Both the position numbers and the translations under genes were made by a program. From positions 124,001-188,000 of the forward strand of contig NZ_BDDE01000011.1 of the NCBI RefSeq assembly GCF_008327685.1: a DNA stretch of 64,000 nucleotides. The letters run 5' to 3'. This DNA comes from Actinomadura sp. K4S16 (GTDB taxonomy: Bacteria; Actinomycetota; Actinomycetes; Streptosporangiales; Streptosporangiaceae). The notes beneath the pieces were generated by a model that did no database searches, had not been told where the DNA came from, and was given only the letters and a program-made list of their open reading frames with translations. Below, piece by piece: positions 33,233 through 42,123 of the stretch (its first letter is position 1; every line of letters starts with the position of its first letter).

Positions 33233-34045
33233 TCACAGGGCGATACGCTGCGCCCCGGTGTAGACGTTCATGGTCTCGCCGCGCAGGAAGCCCACGAGCG
33301 TCATCCCGGCGTCCTCGGCGAGGTCCACCGCCAGCGAGGACGGCGCCGACACCGCCGCCAGCACGGGGACGCCCGCCGTCATCGCCTTCTGCGTCAGCTC
33401 GAACGACGCCCGCCCGCTCACCATGAGGACCGTCCCGGTCAGCGGCAGCCTCTCCTGCCGCAGGGCCCATCCGATCACCTTGTCGACGGCGTTGTGGCGG
33501 CCGACGTCCTCGCGCAGGGCGAGGAGCCCGCCGGCGGCGTCGAACAGCCCGGCGGCGTGCAGGCCGCCCGTCCGGTCGAAAACCCGCTGCCCCCCGCGCA
33601 GCCGCTCCGGCATGGCCGCGAGGACGTCCGGCGTGAGCCGCACCGCGTCCTCGGCCACCTCGTAGGGCCGGTCGGCGCGCAGCGCCTCGATGCTCGACTT
33701 CCCGCACACCCCGCAGGCGCTCGTCGTGGTGAACGCCCGCGTCATGGAGTCGTCCGGCGGCGGCACGCCCGGGGACAGCACGACGTCCAGCGTGTTCTGC
33801 TCCTCGGTGTCCGCGCAGTACCGCATCGTCGCGATGTCGCCGGCCCGCCCGACCACGCCCTCGGCCGCCAGGAACCCGGCGACCAGGTCGAAGTCGTGCC
33901 CGGGGGTGCGCATCGTGATCGTGAGCGGCTTGCCGGCGACGCGGATCTCCAGCGGCTCCTCCGCCGCCAGGGTGTCGGGCCGCCGTACCTGCGTCCCGGA
34001 CGCGCTGAGCCGCAGTACGGGCCTGCGCACGGTGATCCGCCCCAT
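33233..34045 (-). CDS. fdhD: Formate dehydrogenase accessory sulfurtransferase FdhD
   Basis: FdhD passes sulfur from IscS to the molybdenum cofactor before it is inserted into formate dehydrogenase. This 270-residue protein has the redox-active pair in [11 protein letters not shown], the conserved [10 protein letters not shown] motif and [13 protein letters not shown] near the C-terminus. ATG 34045 gives the usual N-terminus. An in-frame GTG further upstream would add 11 residues. No formate dehydrogenase gene is in the window. Nearby tRNA-Sec, selD and selB would suit a selenium-dependent enzyme. Confidence 0.95.
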   Translation of the reverse strand: MGRITVRRPVLRLSASGTQVRRPDTLAAEEPLEIRVAGKPLTITMRTPGHDFDLVAGFLAAEGVVGRAGDIATMRYCADTEEQNTLDVVLSPGVPPPDDSMTRAFTTTSACGVCGKSSIEALRADRPYEVAEDAVRLTPDVLAAMPERLRGGQRVFDRTGGLHAAGLFDAAGGLLALREDVGRHNAVDKVIGWALRQERLPLTGTVLMVSGRASFELTQKAMTAGVPVLAAVSAPSSLAVDLAEDAGMTLVGFLRGETMNVYTGAQRIAL

Positions 34046-34105
34046 GACCGTTGACGGTACCCCGGGAAACCGTCCCAAACGAGGGGCCGGGGCGGGCCGC
34101 GCGCG

Positions 34106-34732
34106 CTAGTCGGGCACTCCGCGGGGCCTGGGCGCCCGCCACCCCTGGCGCATGGCGAGGACGCGCAGCCCGAACGCCATCACGGCGGCGCCCGCGGTGA
34201 CGGCGCCGCCGTGCAGGCCCGCCGCGTCCGCCGCGGCGGTCGCCGTGGCGCCGAGCAGCGCGGGCACCGCGTAGAGCTGCCGGTCGTACAGCACCGCCGG
34301 GATCCGCCCGGCCAGCACGTCGCGCAGGATGCCGCCGCCCACCGCCGTCACGATCCCGAGCAGCACCGCGTGCACCGGCGAGAGCCCATACTCCAGCGCC
34401 TTGACCGTCCCGGTCGCGCAGAACAGCCCGAGCCCGGCGGCGTCGAACAGCAGCACGGCGGGCAGCAGCCGGGTCACCTGCGGATGCCAGAAGAACACCA
34501 GCGCCGACGCCGCCATCGGCACCAGCACGTACCCGAGGTCGGTGAACGCCGCGGGCGGGACGGCCCCGATGAGCAGGTCGCGCAGGATCCCGCCGCCGAG
34601 CGCGGTGATCTCGGCCAGCACCACCATCCCGACGACGTCCAGCCGCTGCCGGACGGCCGCGAGCGCGCCCGACACGGCGAACACGAAGATCCCTGCGAGG
34701 TCCAGCAGCCACGCGACCCCGTGGCCGCTCAC
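34106..34732 (-). CDS. TRIC-type cation channel family protein (YadS/UPF0126)
   Basis: This 208-residue membrane protein has about seven helices in two homologous halves, each marked by GGGILRD (TALGGGILRDLLIG and TAVGGGILRDVLAG). This is the hallmark of prokaryotic trimeric intracellular cation channel homologues. GTG 34732 overlaps the stop of the DUF3099 gene by four bases (GTGA), so the two genes are coupled. The physiological ion is unclear. Confidence 0.9.
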   Translation of the reverse strand: MSGHGVAWLLDLAGIFVFAVSGALAAVRQRLDVVGMVVLAEITALGGGILRDLLIGAVPPAAFTDLGYVLVPMAASALVFFWHPQVTRLLPAVLLFDAAGLGLFCATGTVKALEYGLSPVHAVLLGIVTAVGGGILRDVLAGRIPAVLYDRQLYAVPALLGATATAAADAAGLHGGAVTAGAAVMAFGLRVLAMRQGWRAPRPRGVPD

Positions 34733-34920
34733 TCGTCCCGGTCCCTCCGGTCGATGTTCCAGTTCGCCACCACCGCCGCGAACGGCGGGATGACCAGCGC
34801 GACCACCGACATCGCGATCGCGGCCGGGTGCGAGTACAGCCGGACCACCGCCCAGGCCAGCACGAACAGGGTGAGGCAGGTGCCCATCATGATCCCGTAG
34901 GCCAGCTTGCGACGCCTCAT
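34729..34920 (-). CDS. DUF3099-like small membrane protein
   Basis: This 63-residue protein has two hydrophobic helices (about residues 9-28 and 33-53) and charged ends (MRRRK...RRDRDE). The layout fits the DUF3099 family, common and uncharacterised in actinomycetes. It is the first gene of a two-gene unit with the TRIC homologue. Confidence 0.75.
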   Translation of the reverse strand: MRRRKLAYGIMMGTCLTLFVLAWAVVRLYSHPAAIAMSVVALVIPPFAAVVANWNIDRRDRDE

Positions 34921-34951
34921 GCCCTCACGTTACGACGCCCCGCCCTCCGCG

Positions 34952-34969
34952 CCCCGCCCGAGGGCGGGG
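34952..34969. terminator. 8-bp stem hairpin next to the tRNA-Sec 3' end
   Basis: CCCCGCCC (34952-34959) pairs with GGGCGGGG (34962-34969) around a GA loop. It directly abuts the encoded CCA end of tRNA-Sec and probably ends that transcript. Confidence 0.6.
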
Positions 34970-35065
34970 TGGCGGAGGCGTACGGGAATCGAACCCGCCG
35001 TCCCGAGATCCTCGGGACCGTCGGCTTTGAAGGCCGGGGAGGCCACCAGGCACTCGCACGCCTCC
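34970..35065 (-). tRNA. selC: tRNA-Sec (anticodon UCA), selenocysteine
   Basis: The 96-base minus-strand gene has an 8-bp acceptor stem (GGAGGCGT with ACGCCTCC), a G discriminator followed by an encoded CCA and the anticodon loop CTTCAAA, giving UCA. An 8-bp extra arm (GTCCCGAG, loop GAT, CTCGGGAC) and a TTCGATT T-loop complete it. The acceptor length, anticodon and long variable arm are diagnostic for bacterial tRNA-Sec. The D stem pairs as GAG/CTC plus GCC/GGC with one bulged T, and the anticodon stem has a C-A mismatch. Both are unusual. Confidence 0.93.
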
Positions 35066-35075
35066 GGCGGCGATC

Positions 35076-36917
35076 TTAGCCGAGGTAGAGGGAGTCGAGG
35101 TCGGCGGCGTACTTGGTGTGCACGACGCGCCGCTTCAGCTTGAGGGTCGGGGTGAGCTCCTCGCTCTCGGCGGTCCACTCGGCGGTGAGCAGCCGCCACC
35201 TCTTGACCTGCTGGACGCGGGCGAGCCGGGCGTTGGCGTCCTCGACGGCCCGGGCGACCTCCTCCAGGACGAGGGGGTGGTCGGCGAGCGCGGCGAGGTC
35301 GGTGGTGTCGATGCCGTGGGCCGCCGCCCAGACGGGCGCCACCTCGCCGTCGAGGGTGATGAGCGCGACGACGTAGGGGCGGCGGTCGCCGAAGGCGAGC
35401 GCCTGGCCGATGAGCGGGTGCTCCTTGAGCCGGTTCTCGACCAGGGACGGCGCGATGTTCTCGCCTCCGGCGGTGATGATCAGTTCCTTCTTGCGGTCGA
35501 CGACGGAGAGGAAGCCGTCGGCGTCGAGGCGGCCGACGTCGCCTGTGTGCACCCAGCCGTCGGCGTCGATGAGGTCTGCGGTGGCGTCGGGACGGTTCAG
35601 GTAGCCGGGGGTGCAGGTCGCGCCGCGGACGAGGATCTCGCCGTCCTCCGCGAGCTTCAGCTCGACGCCGGGGAAGGGGCGGCCGACGGTGCCGAGCTTG
35701 AAGGAGTCGGCCAGGTTGGCGGTGATGGCGCCGGTCGTCTCCGTCATCCCGTAGGCGTCGAAGATCTTCAGGCCGAGGCCGGCGAAGAACCGGGCCACCT
35801 CGACCGGCAGCGGCGCGGCGGCGCTGGAGGCCTGGCGGACGCGGTCCAGGCCGAGCAGGGCGCGCATCGGGGTGAGGACGGCCTGGTCGGCGCGCTCGAA
35901 GGCTTCGGCGATCTCCGGGGTGAGGGCGTTGCCGTGCTCCTGCGCCGTCACGTAGGCGCGGCCGGCGTCGAGGGCGGCGGCGACCGCCCGCTTCCTGGCC
36001 TCGTCCTGCTCGGCCGACAGCACGGCCTGGATGCCGGCCATGATCTTCTCCCAGACGCGCGGGACGCCGAAGAAGGAGTGCGGCCGCACCTCGCCGAGGA
36101 TCGTCGTCAGCTGGGCCGGGTCGGGGCAGAAGTGGACGTGGGAGGCCAGCCGGACCGGCAGGTAGTAGCTGAGCACGCGGTCGGCGATGTGCGCGAACGG
36201 CAGGTAGGAGATGCCGGCCGGGTGCTCGGGCAGGACGGAGCTGCGCTCGACCATCTCCGCCTCGTGCAGCACCATCGAGTGCGTGATCAGCACGCCCTTG
36301 GGGTCGCCGGTGGTGCCGGAGGTGTAGAGCAGGGTGACGGTGTCCCCGGGCCTGACCGCCTGCCAGCGCCGGTCGATCGCGAGCGTGTCGGCGGCCAGCT
36401 CCCGGCGGCCGAGCTCGGTGAAGGCGTCCCAGGTGAGGAAGCGGTCGCCGGGCGGGCAGGCCTCGGCGTCCACCACGATGATCTTGCGGAGGTCGGGGAG
36501 GCGGTCCAGGACGGGCAGCCAGCGGCCGAGCTGGTCGATCCCGTCCAGCACGGCGTACTTCGCCGAGCAGTGGCCGGCCACGAACGCGACCTGGTCGGGC
36601 GCGAGCGTCGCGTACACGGTGGTGGGGACCCCGCCGGCGTGCACCGCGCCGAGGTCGGCCAGGACGTGCTCGGAGCGGTTCGGCATCATCAGCGCGACGA
36701 CCTCGCCCGCCTCCAGGCCGAGGGCGGCGAACCCGGCGGCCGTCTCCAGCGCGCGGGTCCGCGTGTCCGCCCAGGTGAGGGTCCTCCACTCGCCGCCGGT
36801 CCGGTCGGAGTAGGCGGGCCTGCCGCCGTGCCGTGCGGCGGTCGCGGCGAGGGCGGTGCAGATCGTCTGCCCCGCGACGGCCCGGTCGAGGTCGGCCCGC
36901 TGTTCCTGGATCCCCAT
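35076..36917 (-). CDS. Long-chain acyl-CoA synthetase (AMP-forming), FadD15-like
   Basis: This 613-residue adenylating enzyme activates fatty acids with ATP and CoA. The P-loop LLYTSGTTGDPKGV (about residue 190), the YGMTETTG motif (about 390), the HTGDVGRLDADG motif and the hinge/Lys region DRKKELIITAGGENIAP are present, as is the C-terminal LKLKRR segment. It ends 11 bases from the tRNA-Sec gene, whose transcription it may share. ATG 36917 is preceded by GAGGGG. An AAGT/ACTT palindrome lies about 35 bases upstream. Confidence 0.92.
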   Translation of the reverse strand: MGIQEQRADLDRAVAGQTICTALAATAARHGGRPAYSDRTGGEWRTLTWADTRTRALETAAGFAALGLEAGEVVALMMPNRSEHVLADLGAVHAGGVPTTVYATLAPDQVAFVAGHCSAKYAVLDGIDQLGRWLPVLDRLPDLRKIIVVDAEACPPGDRFLTWDAFTELGRRELAADTLAIDRRWQAVRPGDTVTLLYTSGTTGDPKGVLITHSMVLHEAEMVERSSVLPEHPAGISYLPFAHIADRVLSYYLPVRLASHVHFCPDPAQLTTILGEVRPHSFFGVPRVWEKIMAGIQAVLSAEQDEARKRAVAAALDAGRAYVTAQEHGNALTPEIAEAFERADQAVLTPMRALLGLDRVRQASSAAAPLPVEVARFFAGLGLKIFDAYGMTETTGAITANLADSFKLGTVGRPFPGVELKLAEDGEILVRGATCTPGYLNRPDATADLIDADGWVHTGDVGRLDADGFLSVVDRKKELIITAGGENIAPSLVENRLKEHPLIGQALAFGDRRPYVVALITLDGEVAPVWAAAHGIDTTDLAALADHPLVLEEVARAVEDANARLARVQQVKRWRLLTAEWTAESEELTPTLKLKRRVVHTKYAADLDSLYLG

Positions 36918-36948
36918 GACGCCCCTCGTGGTCGTTGGTGAGTCTAGT

Positions 36949-36960
36949 AAGTGATGACTT
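36949..36960. promoter_or_regulatory. Palindromic operator candidate of the acyl-CoA synthetase
   Basis: AAGTGATGACTT carries perfect AAGT/ACTT arms with a four-base spacer. It is located 32 to 43 bases upstream of ATG 36917, in an AT-richer patch likely to contain the promoter. The regulator is not identified. Confidence 0.35.
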
Positions 36961-37075
36961 GCAGAGGGGAGATCGCATCATGCCGAACCGGGTTCGGACA
37001 AGGGTTTCGGGGCTTTTCCCCGCTGGTCGCGGGGTCCGGTGGGCGATCGGTGACCGGGCGCGTACCGTCCGTTTG

Positions 37076-37105
37076 TTGATCATTTGAGGTAGTTGTGCGT
37101 TAAAT
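37076..37105 (+). promoter_or_regulatory. Promoter of selD, leaderless geometry
   Basis: TTGATC (37076-37081) and TTAAAT (37100-37105) are 18 bases apart. GTG 37112 follows the -10 by six bases, so transcription should start on the start codon. Confidence 0.6.
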
Positions 37106-37111
37106 TCTGCG

Positions 37112-38101
37112 GTGACCCGACTCGCCCCCGTGGCCCGCCTGACGCAGTACGCGCGCGGCGGCGGCTCGTGCAAGCTCCCGCCGGGGGAGCTGGAGCGGGT
37201 CGTGGCCGGCCTCACCGGCGGCGGCGACGCGCTCCTCGTCGGCGGCCCCGACGGCGACGACGCCGCCGTGCTGCGGATCGAGGGCGGCCGGGCCGTGGTG
37301 TCGGCCGCCGACTTCTTCACCCCCGTCGTCGACGACGCCTACGACTGGGGCCGCATCGCGGCCGCCAACGCGCTCTCGGACGTGTACGCCGTCGGCGGCG
37401 AGCCGCTGATGGCCCTCAACCTGCTCGGCTGGCCCGCCGACGCGCTGCCCGCCGAACTGGCCCGCGAGGTGCTGCGCGGCGGCCGGGACATGGCGGCCCG
37501 CGCCGGCGTCGCGATCGCCGGCGGGCACACCATCGACGACCCCGAGCCGAAGTACGGCCTCGCGGTCACCGGCGTCGCCGACCCGGACCGGCTGCTGCGG
37601 CTGGACGCGGGCCGCCCCGGCGTCCCCCTCACGCTGACCAAGCCGCTCGGCGTCGGCGTCCTCAACGCCCGGCACCGGGCGACCGGCGAGGTGTTCGCGC
37701 ACGCGGTCGCGGCCATGACGGAGCTGAACGCGGCGGCGGGCCGGGCCGCCCTCGACGGCGGCGCCGCCTGCGCCACCGGCGTCGCCGGCTCCGGGCTGCT
37801 CGGCCACCTGTACAAGCTGGCGCGGGCGAGCGGCGTCACCGCCGTCGTGGACTCCTCCGCCGTCCCCTACCTGGACGGCGCGCGCGCCGCGGTGCGGGAC
37901 GGGTTCGTGCCCGGCGGCACCCGCCGCAACCTCAGATGGGTGTCCCCGCACACCGACTTCCGCCGGATCGCCGAGGAGGAGCGGCTCCTGCTCGCCGACG
38001 CGCAGACCTCCGGCGGGCTGCTGGTCGCCGGGGAGATCCCCGGCGCGCCCGTCATCGGGGAGCTCGTCGGCCGGGGGCGGCACACCCTCGTCATCCGCTG
38101 A
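37112..38101 (+). CDS. selD: Selenide, water dikinase SelD, missing key residues
   Basis: SelD makes selenophosphate, the selenium donor for selenocysteine. The 329-residue protein aligns along the whole family: GDDAAV, DFFTPVVDD, AAANALSDVYAVGG, GGHTIDDPEPKYG, GLLGHL. Two positions are abnormal. The N-terminal motif that normally reads GCxCK is GGGSCK (residues 16-21), which lacks the catalytic Cys/Sec and is one residue short, keeping only the second Cys and Lys. The DVTGFG motif reads GVAGSG, so the metal-binding Asp is Gly at about residue 223. Activity is doubtful. GTG 37112 fits the leaderless promoter. Confidence 0.88.
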   Translation: MTRLAPVARLTQYARGGGSCKLPPGELERVVAGLTGGGDALLVGGPDGDDAAVLRIEGGRAVVSAADFFTPVVDDAYDWGRIAAANALSDVYAVGGEPLMALNLLGWPADALPAELAREVLRGGRDMAARAGVAIAGGHTIDDPEPKYGLAVTGVADPDRLLRLDAGRPGVPLTLTKPLGVGVLNARHRATGEVFAHAVAAMTELNAAAGRAALDGGAACATGVAGSGLLGHLYKLARASGVTAVVDSSAVPYLDGARAAVRDGFVPGGTRRNLRWVSPHTDFRRIAEEERLLLADAQTSGGLLVAGEIPGAPVIGELVGRGRHTLVIR

Positions 38102-38186
38102 CCCTCCGCCGCGCGCCGCCCCGTGTCACCGATCAAGGACGCGGGTAGGTTCCGGGCAGGCTCCACGGGGACGGGGGAGGCGAGGC

Positions 38187-38492
38187 ATGACCATCGGGGG
38201 ACTCGTGGCCGCCGTCGTCCTGGGCGCGGCCATCGGAATCCTGAGCAGGCTCGTGCTGCGGGGCCCCAGGCGCATGCCCGGATGGCTGCTGACCACGGTC
38301 GGCGTCGTCGCGGCGTTCGCCGGGACGGGCCTGGTGAACCTGTCCGACCTCGGCAACGGCGGCTGGAACGTGTGGGAGGCGCTGTTCCAGATCGTCCTGC
38401 CGGTGGCCGCCATCCTCCTGGTGGCGGCGTTCTGGCCCAAGCGCAGGGCCGCCCCCCGCGACACCGGCCGCCGCCCCCCGGAAGGGCCCTAG
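38187..38492 (+). CDS. GlsB/YeaQ/YmgE-like small membrane protein
   Basis: This 101-residue protein has three hydrophobic helices (about 3-22, 31-50 and 64-84) with Gly-rich packing and the RRMPGWLLTTVGVVAAFAG stretch, matching the transglycosylase-associated family in outline. Its role is unknown, possibly in the stress response. Its end overlaps the convergent prpE gene by four bases. Confidence 0.7.
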   Translation: MTIGGLVAAVVLGAAIGILSRLVLRGPRRMPGWLLTTVGVVAAFAGTGLVNLSDLGNGGWNVWEALFQIVLPVAAILLVAAFWPKRRAAPRDTGRRPPEGP

Positions 38493-40369
38493 GGCCGGCG
38501 CAGGACCGGGCGCAGGCCGTCCAGGACCTCGGGATCCTCGATCGTGGACGGGACGGACACCTCCTGCCCGTCCGCGATGCCCCGCATCACGCCGCGCAGG
38601 ATCTTGCCCGACCGCGTCTTCGGCAGCGCGGGCACGACGGAGATCTCCTTGAGCGCGGCCACCGGCCCGACCTGCTCGCGCACCATCGCGACCAGTTCGG
38701 CGCACACCTCCTCGGGTTCGGCCAGGACGCCGCTCTTGAGCACGACGAGCCCGCGCGGCACCTGCCCCTTCAGCGCGTCCTGGACGCCGATGACCGCGCA
38801 CTCGGCGACGGCCGGATGGGCGGAGATGACCTCCTCCATCGTCCCGGTGGACAGCCGGTGCCCGGCGACGTTGATCACGTCGTCGGTGCGGCCCATCACC
38901 CAGACGTAGCCGTCCTCGTCGATGTGCCCGCCGTCGCCGGTCAGGTAGTGGCCGGGGTACTTCGTCAGGTACGACTCGACGAACCGCTCGTCGTCCTGCC
39001 AGAGCGTGGGCAGCGTGCCCGGCGGCAGCGGCAGCCGGATCGCGATGTCGCCGTCGGCGCCCGGCGGGACGGGCGAGCCGTCCGGACCGAGGATCCGCAC
39101 GTCGTACCCGGGGACCGGCACCGACGGGGACCCCGCCTTCACCGGCATCGGCTCCAGCCCGCGCAGGTTCGCCACGATCGGCCAGCCGGTCTCGGTCTGC
39201 CACCAGTGGTCGACGACCGGCCGGTCCAGGATGCGCGAGGCCCACAGGTAGGTGTCGGGGTCGAGGCGCTCGCCGGCGAGGAACAGCGTGTCCAGGGCGG
39301 ACAGGTCGTGCCCGGCGAGCAGCGCGCCCTCGGGGTCCTCCTTCTTGATCGCCCGGATCGCGGTCGGCGCGGTGAACAGCGCCTTGACCCGGTGCTGCGC
39401 GGCGACCCGCCAGAACGCGCCCGCGTCCGGCGTCCCGACCGGCTTGCCCTCGTACAGCACGGTCGCGCACCCGGTGAGCAGCGGCGCGTACACGATGTAG
39501 GAGTGCCCGACGACCCAGCCGACGTCGGACGCCGCCCAGAACACGTCGCCCGGCCCCACGTCGAAGACGTTCTCCATCGACCAGCGCAGCGCCACCGCGT
39601 GCCCGCCGTTGTCGCGGACGACGCCCTTCGGCCGCCCGGTCGTGCCCGAGGTGTAGAGGATGTAGAGCGGGTCGGTGGCGGCGACCGGCACGCACCCGGC
39701 GGGCTCGGCGGCCGCGACCGCCTCGTCCCACTCCACGTCCCGCGGCCGGACGAGGTCGGCGTGCAGCTGCTCGCGCTGCCGGATCACGCACCGCTCGACC
39801 TTGTGCCGGGCGAGCTCCAGCGCCCGGTCCAGCAGCGGCTTGTAGGGGACGATCCGGCCCGCCTCGATGCCGCAGGACGCCGACACGACCGCCTTCGGGC
39901 GGGCGTCGTCGATGCGGACCGCCAGCTCCCGCGCCGCGAACCCGCCGAAGACCACCGAGTGCACCGCGCCGAGCCGCGCGCACGCCAGCATCGCGATGAC
40001 CGCCTCCGGCACCATCGGCAGGTAGATGACGACGCGGTCGCCGCGTTCGACGCCCTGCGCCCGCAGCGCTCCGGCGAACCGCGCGACGAGCTCGGTCAGC
40101 TCCCGGTAGGTGTAGGTCCGCACGGTCCCGGTGACGGGGCTGTCGTAGATGAGCGCGGCCTGCTCGCCGCGGCCCTCCTCGACATGCCGGTCCAGCGCGT
40201 TGTCGCAGGTGTTGAGCTCGCCGCCGGTGAACCACCGGTAGAAGGGCGGCGCCCCGTCGTCCAGCACCCGGTCGGGCGGCACGAGCCACCGGACGTCCCG
40301 CGCCGCCAGCCCCCAGAAGCGGGTCGGATCGGCGATGCTGCGTTCGTACGCGGCCGCGTAGGCGCCCAT
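38489..40369 (-). CDS. prpE: Propionyl-CoA synthetase (PrpE-like acyl-CoA ligase)
   Basis: This 626-residue enzyme matches E. coli PrpE in length and along most motifs: SVVFGGFAARELAVRIDDA, YTSGTTGRPKGVVRD, GWVVGHSYIVYAPLL, WWQTETGWPI, MGRTDDVINVAGHRLSTG and the catalytic Lys in PKTRSGKILRG. It converts propionate (or acetate) to its CoA ester. Lys acylation of this motif is a classic sirtuin target, and the window encodes a CobB homologue. Propionyl-CoA supply fits with the mutase IcmF at 59 kb. A -10-like TATAGG lies 80-90 bases upstream. Confidence 0.9.
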   Translation of the reverse strand: MGAYAAAYERSIADPTRFWGLAARDVRWLVPPDRVLDDGAPPFYRWFTGGELNTCDNALDRHVEEGRGEQAALIYDSPVTGTVRTYTYRELTELVARFAGALRAQGVERGDRVVIYLPMVPEAVIAMLACARLGAVHSVVFGGFAARELAVRIDDARPKAVVSASCGIEAGRIVPYKPLLDRALELARHKVERCVIRQREQLHADLVRPRDVEWDEAVAAAEPAGCVPVAATDPLYILYTSGTTGRPKGVVRDNGGHAVALRWSMENVFDVGPGDVFWAASDVGWVVGHSYIVYAPLLTGCATVLYEGKPVGTPDAGAFWRVAAQHRVKALFTAPTAIRAIKKEDPEGALLAGHDLSALDTLFLAGERLDPDTYLWASRILDRPVVDHWWQTETGWPIVANLRGLEPMPVKAGSPSVPVPGYDVRILGPDGSPVPPGADGDIAIRLPLPPGTLPTLWQDDERFVESYLTKYPGHYLTGDGGHIDEDGYVWVMGRTDDVINVAGHRLSTGTMEEVISAHPAVAECAVIGVQDALKGQVPRGLVVLKSGVLAEPEEVCAELVAMVREQVGPVAALKEISVVPALPKTRSGKILRGVMRGIADGQEVSVPSTIEDPEVLDGLRPVLRRP

Positions 40370-40505
40370 GTCGTCCTCCCGGTGACGGGTCCCTGGCCCG
40401 GATCTGCGCGGAGGCCCGGACCGGGCGTCTCCGCGATTCGGGCCGCACCCCTATAGGGCATGGCGCGGGGCCGGTTCGTCAAGAGCCCGCGCCGCCGGGC
40501 GGGGT

Positions 40506-41969
40506 CTACCGGGGGTGGCGCAGGGCGTGCGCGACGGCGATGAGGGCGGCCAGCGCGGCGCCCGCCGAGACGATCCAGAAGCACAGCTCGTAGGCGCCGA
40601 GGGAGGGCACGCCGGCGCCCGCGGCCCCTCCGGCCAGGATCGACGCGGTGACGGCGCCCGCGACGCTGCCTCCGGTGGTGCGGACGAGCGAGTTGATCCC
40701 GCTGGCGATCCCGCTCTGGTCCATCGGCACGTGCCGGACGGCGAGGGTGCCGAGCGCCGCGTAGGCGATCCCGAACCCGATGCCCTGGATGGCGCTGAAC
40801 GCCAGCATGTCGTACACGTGCGTGTTCGACACCGCGAGCCAGGCGTAGCACAGCCCGGCGAACGCCGACCCGATCGCGAGCGTGTACGCGGGGCCGAGCC
40901 GGGCCGCGATCCGCCCGGCCATCGCCGAGAACACCAGCATCGTCAGGGTGCTCGGCAGCATGTAGAGCCCGACGTCCAGCACCGAGCCGCCGAGGCCGTA
41001 CCCGACCTCCTCCGGCCGCGCCTGCACGAACCCGGCGATCAGCGTGAACGCGGCGAACATCGAGAAGCCGAGCAGCGCCGAGACGACGTTGGCCGACAGC
41101 GACCGGGCGCCGACGAGCAGGTTCAGCCGCACCAGCGGCGCGCGGACCCGCAGTTCGATCGCGACCCACACCGCGCACAGCGCGACCGCGGCGCCGAACA
41201 GGCCGAGGACGCCGCCGGACGCCCAGCCCCACGCGTTGCCCTGGCTGATGGCGAGCAGCAGGCAGACCAGCCAGCAGGCGAGCACGGCCGCGCCCGGCAG
41301 GTCCGGCCGGCCGCCGGCCCGGACGCCGACGTCGCGCGCCGTCGCGGCGACCAGCGCCAGGCCCGCCGCCGCCAGCGCGGCGGCGATCCAGAAGACCGGG
41401 TGGTGGCTCGCGGTGCGGGCGGCGATCAGCCCGGTCACGATCATCCCCGCGCTGCCGCCGACGCCCATGGTCGCGCTGACGATGCCGATCGCCGTGGTGA
41501 CCCGTTCGGGCGGGAACGTGTCGCGGATCATGCCGATGGCGAGGGGGATCATCGCCGCCGAGACGCCCTGCAGGGCGCGTCCGGCGATCAGCACCGGCAG
41601 CGTGCCGGACACCGCGCACACCACCGAGCCCGCCAGCAGCAGCACCAGCGCGAGCATGATCATGCGCTTCTTGCCGTACATGTCGCCGAACCGGGTCAGC
41701 AGCGGGGTGGCGACGGCGCCGGCCAGCAGGGACGCGGTGAACACCCACGTCACGTCGGTGATGGGGGCGTCGAAGCGGACCATGAGCTGCGGCAGCAGCG
41801 GCAGCACGAGCGTCTGCTGCACCGAGACGACCATCCCGGCGACGGAGAGCGCGAGGAGGGTCGGGCCGGTGTTCCGGGCGGCCGGGGCGCCGGCTCCGCG
41901 CAGCGGCGGGGCGGGGGCCCCGCGCACCGCCGGGGCGCCTGTCCCACGTGCCGCCGGGGCGCCGGTCAT
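40506..41969 (-). CDS. MFS transporter of the DHA2 type (14 TM), probable drug exporter
   Basis: This 487-residue permease has 14 predicted helices and DHA2 motifs (RFGDMYGKKRMIM after helix 2, GRALQGVSAAMIPLAIGMIRDTFP around helices 4-5). Its N-terminus is a repetitive 30-residue Gly/Ala/Pro/Arg extension. ATG 41969 is chosen because GGGAGG lies five bases upstream. An AT-rich 21-base palindrome at 42018-42038 is a likely operator, so expression is probably inducible, but no regulator gene is adjacent. Confidence 0.88.
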   Translation of the reverse strand: MTGAPAARGTGAPAVRGAPAPPLRGAGAPAARNTGPTLLALSVAGMVVSVQQTLVLPLLPQLMVRFDAPITDVTWVFTASLLAGAVATPLLTRFGDMYGKKRMIMLALVLLLAGSVVCAVSGTLPVLIAGRALQGVSAAMIPLAIGMIRDTFPPERVTTAIGIVSATMGVGGSAGMIVTGLIAARTASHHPVFWIAAALAAAGLALVAATARDVGVRAGGRPDLPGAAVLACWLVCLLLAISQGNAWGWASGGVLGLFGAAVALCAVWVAIELRVRAPLVRLNLLVGARSLSANVVSALLGFSMFAAFTLIAGFVQARPEEVGYGLGGSVLDVGLYMLPSTLTMLVFSAMAGRIAARLGPAYTLAIGSAFAGLCYAWLAVSNTHVYDMLAFSAIQGIGFGIAYAALGTLAVRHVPMDQSGIASGINSLVRTTGGSVAGAVTASILAGGAAGAGVPSLGAYELCFWIVSAGAALAALIAVAHALRHPR

Positions 41970-42017
41970 GCGAACCTCCCGCATCGGCCGGCCACCGGAG
42001 CCCGGCGCGCGGCATGT

Positions 42018-42038
42018 ACTTACTTAACCTAAATAAGT
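42018..42038. promoter_or_regulatory. AT-rich 21-base palindromic operator
   Basis: The arms ACTTACTTA (42018-42026) and TAAATAAGT (42030-42038) match at eight of nine positions around ACC. The site stands 49 bases upstream of the DHA2 pump and 86 bases before the divergent deaminase-domain gene. Such sites are bound by TetR- or MarR-type repressors. Confidence 0.6.
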
Positions 42039-42090
42039 GTAGAGCGGCGGCTTTGCCCCGCGACGCCCGCGGTACGGCGCGACGCGCCCC

Positions 42091-42096
42091 TATATT
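42091..42096 (+). promoter_or_regulatory. -10 element of the deaminase-domain gene
   Basis: TATATT lies about 28 bases before GTG 42124. A GGGGAGG ribosome-binding site follows it at 42112-42118. Confidence 0.4.
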
Positions 42097-42123
42097 CGTG
42101 AGCACGGAGCCGGGGAGGCGTGC

